Part shown: in pieces, positions 1-6,833 of the stretch
Position numbering within the stretch: the first letter of the stretch is position 1
Layout of the letters: each line of letters opens with the position of its first letter
NCBI GenBank assembly: GCA_945861175.1
Contig: CAMATR010000089.1
Span: 1 to 7,054 of the forward strand
Direction of reading: 5' to 3'
Source: Chitinophaga pinensis
Lineage (GTDB): Bacteria > Bacteroidota > Bacteroidia > Flavobacteriales_D > Crocinitomicaceae
DNA: 7,054 nt
Notes under the pieces: model-generated
Told to the model about the DNA's origin: nothing
Seen by the model: only the letters and a program-made list of their open reading frames with translations
The model's database searches: none
Position numbers and translations under genes: made by a program

Positions 1-406
1 CGTCATTTAAATTGGCAATAGATTCGTACTTGACATCTTTACCAACTGTCATATTTACGAGATCGTAATCTTGGGACAATTGCTGATTCAAAGCAGACTG
101 AAATTCAATTATTTTATTCATTACAAGATTACTATCCTTGTAATTTTTCATAGATGAAGACCTATCAGTAAGGAATATGATTACTGGCTTTTCAACTCGA
201 TAATCATTTTTTTGAAGAATCAGACCGAAAAGTAACAAGCCGACAAAAAATAAAATTGCAGCACGTAATCCTTTTAATAGCCATTTTAAATTATTTTTTA
301 GCCCATTAAACCACTCATTATTTCTGTAATAAAAGCGCACTATTAGGATGCAAATTACGAACCAAGGCAGCAACCAAATAAGAGATATGTCAGATGATAT
401 TTTCAA
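1..406 (-). CDS. Membrane-anchored vWA-domain protein, N-terminal part (runs off left edge)
   Basis: Partial gene on the minus strand; 135 codons are visible. The translation opens MKISSDISLIWLLPW, has a hydrophobic segment at about residues 8-25, a basic linker, a second strongly hydrophobic segment at about 48-64, and then the start of a von Willebrand A domain (beta strand KPVIIFLTD at 73-81). The MIDAS metal-binding signature DxSxS is intact as D81, S83 and S85. This layout, with two TM helices followed by a vWA domain opening right after an E-K-P motif, is one I know from large (roughly 700-residue) Bacteroidota membrane proteins of unknown function. The start is a TTG at 406; an in-frame TAA lies four codons upstream, and the first in-frame ATG falls inside the vWA domain (M86), so a later start would lose both helices. 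The rest of the gene and its partners lie outside the window, so its role cannot be given beyond probable metal-dependent protein binding at the membrane. Confidence 0.72.
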   Translation of the reverse strand, partial: MKISSDISLIWLLPWFVICILIVRFYYRNNEWFNGLKNNLKWLLKGLRAAILFFVGLLLFGLILQKNDYRVEKPVIIFLTDRSSSMKNYKDSNLVMNKIIEFQSALNQQLSQDYDLVNMTVGKDVKYESIANLND

Positions 407-764
407 AACAGTTTGCCGAAATTAAGAAAGAATTGGTTATTGCTCACTATTCGATGTAAATCTTCAATTTACTTGAAACAAGAAGAATATTTTAAGACTT
501 GAATTAGACAATAGAACTACATTTCCTTTTTTGTCTTTACACATCTTTAATCCTCTAAATAGAATTAAAATAATTCAAGCAAATTAGCCATTTTAAAATT
601 AATAAACTGACAAATAAATAGTTACAATATAAGAAAGTGTAATTAGGTTTAATGAAACAAAATAAATCTTGATGTAATTAGGACAAAAATAATAAAGCAT
701 CCACAAAGACATGTCCGTTAGAATTCGATTTTTATTAATTTCACCTTCTAAAATTTTCGCAAAA
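407..764. other. Divergent intergenic region, A+T-rich, no gene recognised
   Basis: This stretch separates the minus-strand vWA gene from the plus-strand thiolase and must hold the control regions of both. It is very A+T-rich. I found no tRNA-like or riboswitch-like fold, no substantial inverted repeat, and no convincing full promoter (TTTG, about 20 bases, TAnnTTTG) for either gene. Partial -7-like matches are TAGGTTTA at 644-651 on the plus strand (one mismatch) and TATTTTTG on the minus strand at 691-684 (full match). Neither has a suitable -33 element, and the second lies about 280 bases from the vWA start. The only open frames are very short. Confidence 0.6.
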
Positions 765-1946
765 ATGTCAAAAGTAGTTTACATCGTTTCAGCAGTAAGA
801 ACTCCAATTGGAGCAATGATGGGAAGTTTATCATCTGTTTCTGCCACAGATCTAGGTGCCACTGCCATAAAAGGTGCTTTGGGCAAAGCAAATATCAATG
901 CAGAGTGGATAGACGAAGTGTTTATGGGAAATGTCCTGCAAGCTGGCGTTGGTCAGGCACCGGCGAGACAAGCAGCAATAGCTGCAGGCTTGGGACAAAA
1001 TGTACCTTGCACAACTATTAATAAGGTTTGTGCATCTGGTATGAAATCGATTATGCTTGGGGCTCAAACAATTATTGCAGGTGATAACCACGTTGTCGTT
1101 GTTGGTGGTATGGAAAACATGTCACAAGTGCCACATTATTTAGAAGGTAGAAACGGAACTAAGTTTGGGAACATCACTATGCTAGATGGAATAACCAAAG
1201 ATGGTCTTCTGGATGTATACAGTAAAACTCCGATGGGAACATGTGCTGAGTTGTGTGCAAAAGAATACAACATAACACGTGAAGATCAAGATAATTTTGC
1301 CGTTGATTCATACAAGAAAGCAGCTGAGGCATGGAAATCAGGGAGATACAACAATGAAGTAGTTGCTGTTTCAGTCCCTCAGCGAAAAGGTGATCCAATT
1401 ATTGTTACTGAAGATGAGGAATATAAGAATGTGCAACTAGATAAAATTCCTACCCTTCGTCCGGCTTTTGATAAAGAAGGAACAATAACTGCAGCCAACG
1501 CCTCCAAATTGAACGATGGCGCTTCAGCTTTGATTCTTGCCTCTGAAGAAGCAGTGAAAAAATATAACTTAAAACCTTTAGCTAAGATAGTGAGCTATGC
1601 TGACGCTGCTCATGCACCAGAATGGTTCACGACGGCTCCCTCTAAAGCAGTTCCAATTGCGCTAGATAAAGCTGGATTAAATGCTAATGATGTTGATTAT
1701 TGGGAATTAAACGAGGCATTTTCGGTTGTAGGTATTGCCAATACGAAAATTTTAGGATTAGATCCGTCAAAAGTAGATGTCAATGGCGGTGCTGTTGCTC
1801 TTGGGCACCCTCTTGGTAATTCAGGCTCACGCATCATAGTTACCTTAATTAACGTACTAAAACAAAACAATGCTAAAATTGGTGGCGCTGGTATCTGTAA
1901 CGGAGGAGGCGGTGCTTCAGCAATGATAATTGAGAATATTCAATAA
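765..1946 (+). CDS. Acetyl-CoA C-acetyltransferase (thiolase II)
   Basis: Thiolase of 393 residues, the usual length for biosynthetic acetoacetyl-CoA thiolases (AtoB/PhaA/ThlA type). It reversibly condenses two acetyl-CoA to acetoacetyl-CoA in the cytosol. Counted from the start at 765, the catalytic residues match the well-studied Zoogloea enzyme: nucleophile C89 in NKVCASGMKS, N316 in the NEAF motif, H348 in GGAVALGHPLGNSG and C378 in GICNGGGG. The N-terminus VYIVSAVRTPIG is typical. An in-frame ATG at 711 would add 18 residues (MSVRIRFLLISPSKIFAK) not expected in this family, so 765 is chosen; the A-rich leader before it suits Bacteroidota. The gene stands alone and converges on bshA. No reductase, CoA-transferase or mevalonate gene is adjacent, so the direction (fatty or amino acid breakdown, or synthesis) cannot be settled from context, and a broader 3-ketoacyl-CoA specificity is possible. 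Confidence 0.95.
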   Translation: MSKVVYIVSAVRTPIGAMMGSLSSVSATDLGATAIKGALGKANINAEWIDEVFMGNVLQAGVGQAPARQAAIAAGLGQNVPCTTINKVCASGMKSIMLGAQTIIAGDNHVVVVGGMENMSQVPHYLEGRNGTKFGNITMLDGITKDGLLDVYSKTPMGTCAELCAKEYNITREDQDNFAVDSYKKAAEAWKSGRYNNEVVAVSVPQRKGDPIIVTEDEEYKNVQLDKIPTLRPAFDKEGTITAANASKLNDGASALILASEEAVKKYNLKPLAKIVSYADAAHAPEWFTTAPSKAVPIALDKAGLNANDVDYWELNEAFSVVGIANTKILGLDPSKVDVNGGAVALGHPLGNSGSRIIVTLINVLKQNNAKIGGAGICNGGGGASAMIIENIQ

Positions 1947-1974
1947 AAAAGAGTCCTTCTGGACTCTTTTTTTT
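1945..1974. terminator. Bidirectional intrinsic terminator between thiolase and bshA
   Basis: A perfect 6-bp stem, GAGTCC at 1951-1956 and GGACTC at 1961-1966, encloses the 4-base loop TTCT. It is flanked by six A (1945-1950) and eight T (1967-1974), which can extend the pairing and give a U tract in both directions. It lies between convergent genes and overlaps both stop codons: the thiolase TAA (1944-1946) and the bshA stop (1975-1973). It should end transcription from both sides. Confidence 0.9.
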
Positions 1975-3103
1975 ATTCAGATTTTCCAACTAATTCAAAA
2001 TAAATCTTTTCATACATTGGTAGAATCTTTACCAAATCAAAATCATGTGCTCTAGCTAAAGCGTTATTTTTAAAAGTTGTAAGTTTTTCTTCATTGAAGA
2101 GTAAATTCAATGCGTTTGAAGCCATATCTTCAATATCTCCTACATTAGACAAAAACCCTGTCACACCATGGATATTTACTTCAGGAATACCTCCTGTATT
2201 CGATGAAATCACAGGGACACCAACTGCCATAGCTTCTAAAGCAGCTAAACCAAAGCTTTCTGTTTCAGATGGAAGAAGAAATAAATCAGAAATTTCTAAT
2301 ACATGCGCTGTATCTCGAATTTTTCCTAAAAAAATCACATTTGCGCCTAAGTCCAATTCGCGAACAAGCCTTTCTATAATATGCCTTTCAGGACCATCAC
2401 CAGCAAGAATTAATTTTGATCGAACTTGTTTATTGACAATTGAAAAAATATGAAGGACATCCTCAACGCGCTTAACTTTTCTGAAATTTGAAACGTGGCA
2501 AAGAATCTTCTCTCCATCGCATGCATATTTTCTCCTAACCTCTCCTAACCCATTGCTTGGTTCAATATTGGGCGCTATAAAATTAGGAATTACATGAATT
2601 GGTCTTTTGGTCTGAAATAGCTTGTAAGTATCACTTTTTAAGCTCTCGGAAACAGCTGTAACCGCATCAGATTCATTAATGCAAAATGAAATTACAGGCT
2701 CAAATGATGGATCCTTACCTACTAGAGTAATGTCTGTTCCGTGTAAAGTTGTAATAAATGGAATGTGTATACCTTGAGACTTTAGAATCTGTTTAGCCAT
2801 AAATGCCGCTGAGGCATGAGGAATAGCATAATGAACATGTAAAATATCGAGCCCTTCGTATTTCACAACATCAACCATCTTACTGGTCAATTCTGTCTCA
2901 TAAGGTTGGTATTCGAAAAGAGGATAATCACTGATTGCAACTTCATGGTAAAAGATATTTTCCCTAAAACTTCCCAGTCGAACAGGTTGAGAATAAGTAA
3001 TAAAATGAACTTGATGGCCTTTAGCAGCAAAAGCTTTACCCAATTCTGTTCCTACGACTCCACTACCACCAAATGTCGGGTATAGGACAATTCCTATTTT
3101 CAT
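1973..3103 (-). CDS. bshA: N-acetyl-alpha-D-glucosaminyl L-malate synthase BshA (bacillithiol synthesis)
   Basis: Glycosyltransferase family 4 (GT-B fold) of 376 residues, a normal BshA length. It joins GlcNAc from UDP-GlcNAc to L-malate, the first step of bacillithiol synthesis, in the cytosol. Features seen: the N-terminal glycine loop YPTFGGSGVVGTELG (8-22); HVHYAIPHA (89-97); TTLHGTDITLVGKDPS (118-133), a signature shared with Bacillus BshA; HVSNFRKVKRVEDV (203-216); and the retaining-GT EX7E motif at E282 and E290 within ETESFGLAALEAMAVGVPVI, followed by GGIPEV (304-309). The match to the remembered B. subtilis BshA runs from end to end, so a generic GT4 enzyme is unlikely. The start ATG is preceded by an A-rich leader (TTGAAAA). 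It is the last gene of the cluster, 28 bases after the PAP2_C gene, and ends in the terminator at 1945-1974. bshB and bshC are not in the window. Confidence 0.93.
   Translation of the reverse strand: MKIGIVLYPTFGGSGVVGTELGKAFAAKGHQVHFITYSQPVRLGSFRENIFYHEVAISDYPLFEYQPYETELTSKMVDVVKYEGLDILHVHYAIPHASAAFMAKQILKSQGIHIPFITTLHGTDITLVGKDPSFEPVISFCINESDAVTAVSESLKSDTYKLFQTKRPIHVIPNFIAPNIEPSNGLGEVRRKYACDGEKILCHVSNFRKVKRVEDVLHIFSIVNKQVRSKLILAGDGPERHIIERLVRELDLGANVIFLGKIRDTAHVLEISDLFLLPSETESFGLAALEAMAVGVPVISSNTGGIPEVNIHGVTGFLSNVGDIEDMASNALNLLFNEEKLTTFKNNALARAHDFDLVKILPMYEKIYFELVGKSE
2531..2550 (-). repeat. Perfect 10-bp tandem duplication within bshA
   Basis: TCTCCTAACC occurs twice back to back (2531-2540 and 2541-2550). 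On the coding strand it falls in codons 185-192 (GLGEVRRK), in the variable stretch between the two Rossmann domains. Because the unit is 10 bases, gain or loss of one copy would shift the frame. Two copies could easily arise by chance, and the current frame is open. Confidence 0.6.
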
Positions 3104-3131
3104 TTTTCAATTTTTCTAATGCTAAATTTAG

Positions 3132-3734
3132 TTATTTACTCGTGTTGAAAAACTTTACAATGATGCTTTGTGATAGACGGACCGATAACCAAGCGAATGG
3201 AACCGACGCGAGAACATCAATAGAATAATGTACACGCTGAATACAAAGACTTATCGCCAATATTAAGGCTATTGCAATAAATGGCCACTTTATCTTCGAA
3301 AGGAATATAAAAGCACTAGCTAATGCGACATGCCCACTAAAAAACAAATCATTGACAATTTTAGATGGATAAATCAAGTCATTCAAAAATGGATCTTGCA
3401 AGAAAATCAAGTCGGGATGCACCTTTAATGGAACAATGAGCATACATGGAATTCTGAAAAGTAAAATAAATGAATAACACATAACAGCTAATGGCACAAA
3501 ATCTCGGTTTCGGTAGTTAAAAATCGCATATAAAACAACAGCTCCGTAAGTGAGACAAAAAATCAAGGTTGATAAGTCTAATAGCGGTAAAAAAAAGTAA
3601 GCAGGGTCGTTAAAAACAAAACCATGATTATTTGCATGTTCTTCATTCCAAACTAAGAATTGTGTAAAGATAAATGCACAAATAATTACTAAAATCAATG
3701 AGCTGAATATCGCCTTACCATTTATTTTGCTCAT
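3132..3734 (-). CDS. PAP2_C-type (sphingomyelin-synthase-like) membrane phosphatase/transferase
   Basis: Integral membrane protein of 200 residues with about six hydrophobic segments (roughly 9-27, 47-73, 80-101, 131-146, 149-165, 174-190). Three blocks match the PAP2_C/sphingomyelin-synthase branch of the lipid phosphatase superfamily better than classical PAP2: FRIPCMLIVPL (93-103), like the D2 motif; DLFFSGHVA (129-137), like D3; and HYSIDV (169-174), like D4. The expected catalytic triad is H135, H169 and D173. Family members use a histidine to cleave lipid-linked phosphate esters and either release the phosphate or pass the head group to another lipid alcohol. Substrate is unknown; candidates are phospholipid or ceramide head groups, or an isoprenoid phosphate. 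The start ATG overlaps the TGA of the upstream NagZ-fusion gene by 4 bases (ATGA, 3734-3731), which suggests translational coupling, and bshA follows after 28 bases. Confidence 0.75.
   Translation of the reverse strand: MSKINGKAIFSSLILVIICAFIFTQFLVWNEEHANNHGFVFNDPAYFFLPLLDLSTLIFCLTYGAVVLYAIFNYRNRDFVPLAVMCYSFILLFRIPCMLIVPLKVHPDLIFLQDPFLNDLIYPSKIVNDLFFSGHVALASAFIFLSKIKWPFIAIALILAISLCIQRVHYSIDVLASVPFAWLSVRLSQSIIVKFFNTSK
3731..3734 (-). other. ATGA stop-start overlap coupling the NagZ fusion to the PAP2_C gene
   Basis: On the minus strand the four bases ATGA contain the start ATG of the PAP2_C gene (3734-3732) and the TGA stop of the NagZ-fusion gene (3733-3731). This arrangement commonly supports reinitiation by the ribosome that has just terminated. 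It is the strongest sign that the two genes are cotranscribed. Confidence 0.9.
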
Positions 3735-6655
3735 TTTGCTGACTTAACGGCCTCATATATTACACGCTGGATTTCAGTTCTAATGTTCATGTCTCGAATT
3801 TTCCAATTTCCCTGATCTGGATATACCCTATTGGACAAAAAGACATAATTGATGCCATACTGTGGATCAGCCCAAACCAACGTGCCGGTGAAACCACTGT
3901 GACCATAGCTTATTTGAGAAGCAGCAGCACAACATGGTCCACCACCACTAGCTGAAGGACGGTCAAAACCTGCTCCTCTCCGATTTCCAGGATATTGTGA
4001 TTTTGTATATTCATCCACCACATTGGAAGCTATAAATTGCTGATTTCCGTAATTACCCTTATTCAAAAACAATTGCATTAAAGAAGCTAAATCAGTTGCA
4101 TTTGAAAAGAGACCTGCATGGCCACCAACTCCACCAATCATGGCAGCACCAGGATCGTGCACATATCCTTTTATTAATTGTTTTCGAAAAACTTCATCAT
4201 TTTCCGTAGGCACAATTTGTCCTATCGGAAAATATTTCAACGGTTGGTAGCGAATATAACGCAAACCCATTGGCACATATAATTCATTCGTTAAAAATTG
4301 CTGAAAATCAATTTTTGTTTCTTTTTCAATAATCTTTTTAATAAAATAATAACCCAAGTCTGAATACTCGTATTTCTTCTGACCCAATGGCGTAGAAAGA
4401 ATTTGCTTATAAATGGTATCCGTATATGAATTTCTGATGAATAAATCTTTGGCTACTTGTTTTTCAAATCCTGATTTATTAGTTGTTGAATAAATTGCTG
4501 GATCCAATTCGCCATTTTTCAATGTTCGCTTGTAAAATGGAATCCAAGGAGTCAGTCCGGACTGATGAGCCATCATTTCACGAATTATAATGTTTCCATA
4601 TTCTCCATTACCCGTAATTTCTGGAATATAATCCGACAACTTTCTATTTAGGCTAAATCTACCTTCTGATTGCAATTTCATAACGCCAGCAGTTGAACCG
4701 GCAATTTTAGAAACAGAAGCTATATCATACAAATGATCCATTCTCACGCTATCTACCCCATCATAGGTTTGCTTTCCGAAAGATTTGCGATATATAATTT
4801 TACCCTTTATAGCCACAACAATTTGACATCCTGGGAAAGCACCTTTGACTATGGCATTTTGTACTATTGCATCAATTTCCTCTAATTTCTCCTTTTTGAT
4901 TCCGATTTCTTCAGGTTGTGAAAATTTCAAACGTCCGCCCCAAGCCACATTCAATCCAAAACCTCTCTTGAAGTTCGAACTAACAGTAATGGGAAGTTTA
5001 CCATTTGCTTCCATCGCACCGAAAATAAATTGGGCAGCACTTTTCTGAGAAAACCGATTATTTTCATAGCCCACAACAACAGATTGGAATCCACTTAAAT
5101 TAACCTGTTCATTCAAAAACAATGGATTTCCAAAGAGTACTAAAATATTTTGTTTTGCCTTCGGTAATTTGAACAACATTTCTTGGGACTCATTTCCAAA
5201 ACCAAAGTTATTTTTAGGCCGAACCGAAGATGCATGCAATGAATAAATAATAATATCAGAGGATTTTATTTTCTCAGGCAAATCCTCTACTGCCTCTTTC
5301 ATTGTGAAATAATGATAATACTCCACGTCTGAAAACAAATCTATTGCATCGCGAAAGAATGACGTATTCATTCCAATTGAAACGCGCACAATCTTTTTAT
5401 CTAAACGGCCGATTGGGAGAACACTATCTTGATTTTTTAAAACGGTTATTGCCTTGTCAAATGTCCTTTGTTTGATAAACTCAATTTCATCTTTTGAATA
5501 TTGCACTGCATTTAATTTCGGAGAAATAACATGAAGATATTTGTATTTTAAAATCTTTAAGCAACGCTCATCTATATCCAATTTTGAGATATCGCCTTGT
5601 TTCACCTTTTCGCTAATCGTCTTGATTGCTTCCTCCAAACTTTCTGGACAAAGCAATATATCACATCCTGCCTCGAAAGCTTTAACCACAACTTCAGTTT
5701 TCCCATATTTATCAGCTACAGCCTTCATGTTCAAGGCATCACTGATTACCAAGCCTTTGAATTGCAATTTTTTCTTCAGATTATCTTGAATTACATTTTT
5801 AGAGAGCGAAGTTGGTAAACCACTATTATCCAAAGCAGGAACATTCAAATGCGCTATCATAACTGACGATGCTCCAGCGGCTATGCCTTCTTTAAATGGC
5901 TTTAAATCAATATTTTCAAGTGAATTAATTGACTTACTTATTGTTGGTAATTCATAATGTGAATCCTTATCAGTATTTCCATGACCAGGAAAATGCTTCA
6001 AACAGGACATTATACCATTTTCTTCAAATCCTTGCACAAACGATTTAACATGCATTGATACCTTATCAGGATCTTCTCCAAAAGAACGAAAACCAATTAC
6101 AGGATTATTGGGATCACTATTGACATCAGCCACAGGAGAGAAATTGATGTGAATTCCTAGTTCTCTGCATTCTTGTGCCATTACTGAGGCCAGATTTCTT
6201 GAGCATTCCAAATCGTCTGCAGCTCCTATCGTATAAGCATATGGAAATTTTTCTCCGTCAAAAAGTCGCATATGAGTCCCCCATTCTGCATCCATTGCTA
6301 TGAACAAGGGCACAGCTGAAGCTTTTTGAAAACGCTCAACAGATGATAAGAAATTTGCTTTCTCTCCTTGAAAAAAGATAACACCACCAACTTTTGTATC
6401 TACAATTATTGATTCAATCTCTTTTAAATGCTTTTCACCTTGATTTGAGTATGCCGAAACCATAAAAAATTGTGCAATCTTCTCATCTATATTAAGTTGA
6501 GACATTTTTTCTTTTGCCCAAATATCCGCCTCTAAATCTCTATTTGTTAATTTATTATTCGTTTTTTTTGAAATTGGAGCTAAACCAACAATAAAAATTG
6601 TAATGAAAATAAGGGGGATAAACAATGCGAAAAACTTGATGGGGAACAATCTCAT
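3731..6655 (-). CDS. Exported NagZ-type beta-N-acetylglucosaminidase fused to a beta-lactamase-fold serine hydrolase
   Basis: Two-enzyme protein of 974 residues. Residues 1-27 form a hydrophobic signal peptide or anchor with no lipobox cysteine. A glycoside hydrolase family 3 domain spans about 45-380, with the NagZ signature KHFPGHGNTDKDSH (220-233), the D231/H233 general acid-base pair, and probable nucleophile D306 in VISDALNMKAV. A second, non-catalytic GH3-type domain spans about 390-565. A class C beta-lactamase/PBP-like domain spans about 580-970, with SxxK at S647-K650, a YSD version of the YxN motif at 764-766, and HSG (919-921) in the KTG position. The first part should remove GlcNAc from peptidoglycan fragments. 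The second may be an amidase (AmiE-like), DD-peptidase or esterase; antibiotic hydrolysis is less likely. The start ATG has an in-frame TAA 12 bases upstream. First gene of the cluster, divergent from mutL. Confidence 0.92.
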   Translation of the reverse strand: MRLFPIKFFALFIPLIFITIFIVGLAPISKKTNNKLTNRDLEADIWAKEKMSQLNIDEKIAQFFMVSAYSNQGEKHLKEIESIIVDTKVGGVIFFQGEKANFLSSVERFQKASAVPLFIAMDAEWGTHMRLFDGEKFPYAYTIGAADDLECSRNLASVMAQECRELGIHINFSPVADVNSDPNNPVIGFRSFGEDPDKVSMHVKSFVQGFEENGIMSCLKHFPGHGNTDKDSHYELPTISKSINSLENIDLKPFKEGIAAGASSVMIAHLNVPALDNSGLPTSLSKNVIQDNLKKKLQFKGLVISDALNMKAVADKYGKTEVVVKAFEAGCDILLCPESLEEAIKTISEKVKQGDISKLDIDERCLKILKYKYLHVISPKLNAVQYSKDEIEFIKQRTFDKAITVLKNQDSVLPIGRLDKKIVRVSIGMNTSFFRDAIDLFSDVEYYHYFTMKEAVEDLPEKIKSSDIIIYSLHASSVRPKNNFGFGNESQEMLFKLPKAKQNILVLFGNPLFLNEQVNLSGFQSVVVGYENNRFSQKSAAQFIFGAMEANGKLPITVSSNFKRGFGLNVAWGGRLKFSQPEEIGIKKEKLEEIDAIVQNAIVKGAFPGCQIVVAIKGKIIYRKSFGKQTYDGVDSVRMDHLYDIASVSKIAGSTAGVMKLQSEGRFSLNRKLSDYIPEITGNGEYGNIIIREMMAHQSGLTPWIPFYKRTLKNGELDPAIYSTTNKSGFEKQVAKDLFIRNSYTDTIYKQILSTPLGQKKYEYSDLGYYFIKKIIEKETKIDFQQFLTNELYVPMGLRYIRYQPLKYFPIGQIVPTENDEVFRKQLIKGYVHDPGAAMIGGVGGHAGLFSNATDLASLMQLFLNKGNYGNQQFIASNVVDEYTKSQYPGNRRGAGFDRPSASGGGPCCAAASQISYGHSGFTGTLVWADPQYGINYVFLSNRVYPDQGNWKIRDMNIRTEIQRVIYEAVKSAK

Positions 6656-6833
6656 AATACGAATTTACGAAACGAGATGCCTAAACTTTCATGTATAGTA
6701 TTAATTATTTTAAATAGTCTTTTGTTAAAATGACCTTTTGTCAGTATTTAAGATGTGGAATAATTATTGAATACTCTCCAAGTAGACCGCATGAATTATC
6801 TTATTTTTGTTGCGCTAAATTGAACTTAGAAAC
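6656..6833. other. Divergent intergenic region between the NagZ-fusion cluster and mutL
   Basis: 178 A+T-rich bases with no gene. It must carry the promoter of the three-gene cluster (leftward) and probably that of mutL (rightward). CTTTTGT occurs twice, at 6719-6725 and 6735-6741. The first copy includes a TTTG (6721-6724) followed after 20 bases by TATTTAAG (6745-6752), a six-of-eight match to the Bacteroidota -7 element, so it is a possible second rightward promoter. I saw no clear leftward TAnnTTTG element for the cluster. Confidence 0.6.
6802..6809 (+). promoter_or_regulatory. Candidate Bacteroidota -7 element for mutL
   Basis: TATTTTTG matches the Bacteroidota primary-sigma -7 consensus TAnnTTTG at every fixed position. 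It lies 24 bases before the mutL ATG, implying a short 5' leader. No TTTG is found 19-21 bases upstream, so the -33 half is missing, and in such A+T-rich sequence an 8-mer like this can occur by chance. Confidence 0.3.

Noticed and set aside
464..544. 26-codon minus-strand reading frame (starts MCKDKKGNVVLL) upstream of the vWA gene, with AGAGG 8-12 bases before its ATG
   Set aside because: Too short and without a recognisable family. Shine-Dalgarno-like sequence carries little weight in Bacteroidota, and a frame of this length is expected by chance.
684..691. Minus-strand TATTTTTG as the promoter of the vWA gene
   Set aside because: About 280 bases from the start codon, with no correctly spaced TTTG -33 element; likely a chance match in A+T-rich DNA.
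852..1398. Minus-strand open frames inside the thiolase gene
   Set aside because: They lie opposite a clearly functional thiolase and have unusual, Cys/His-rich compositions; they are shadows of its codon pattern.
2094..2453. 119-codon plus-strand frame opposite bshA
   Set aside because: Fully inside the conserved C-terminal domain of bshA on the other strand, with no recognisable motif.
4552..4565. Perfect 14-bp palindrome TCAGTCCGGACTGA inside the NagZ-fusion gene
   Set aside because: It encodes part of the HQSGLT segment of the serine-hydrolase domain, which looks like a family motif. A mid-gene operator is unlikely and coding constraint plus chance explains it.
4845..5818. Plus-strand frames opposite the NagZ-fusion gene
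   Set aside because: All lie antisense to conserved GH3 and hydrolase segments, with no domain or plausible start context.
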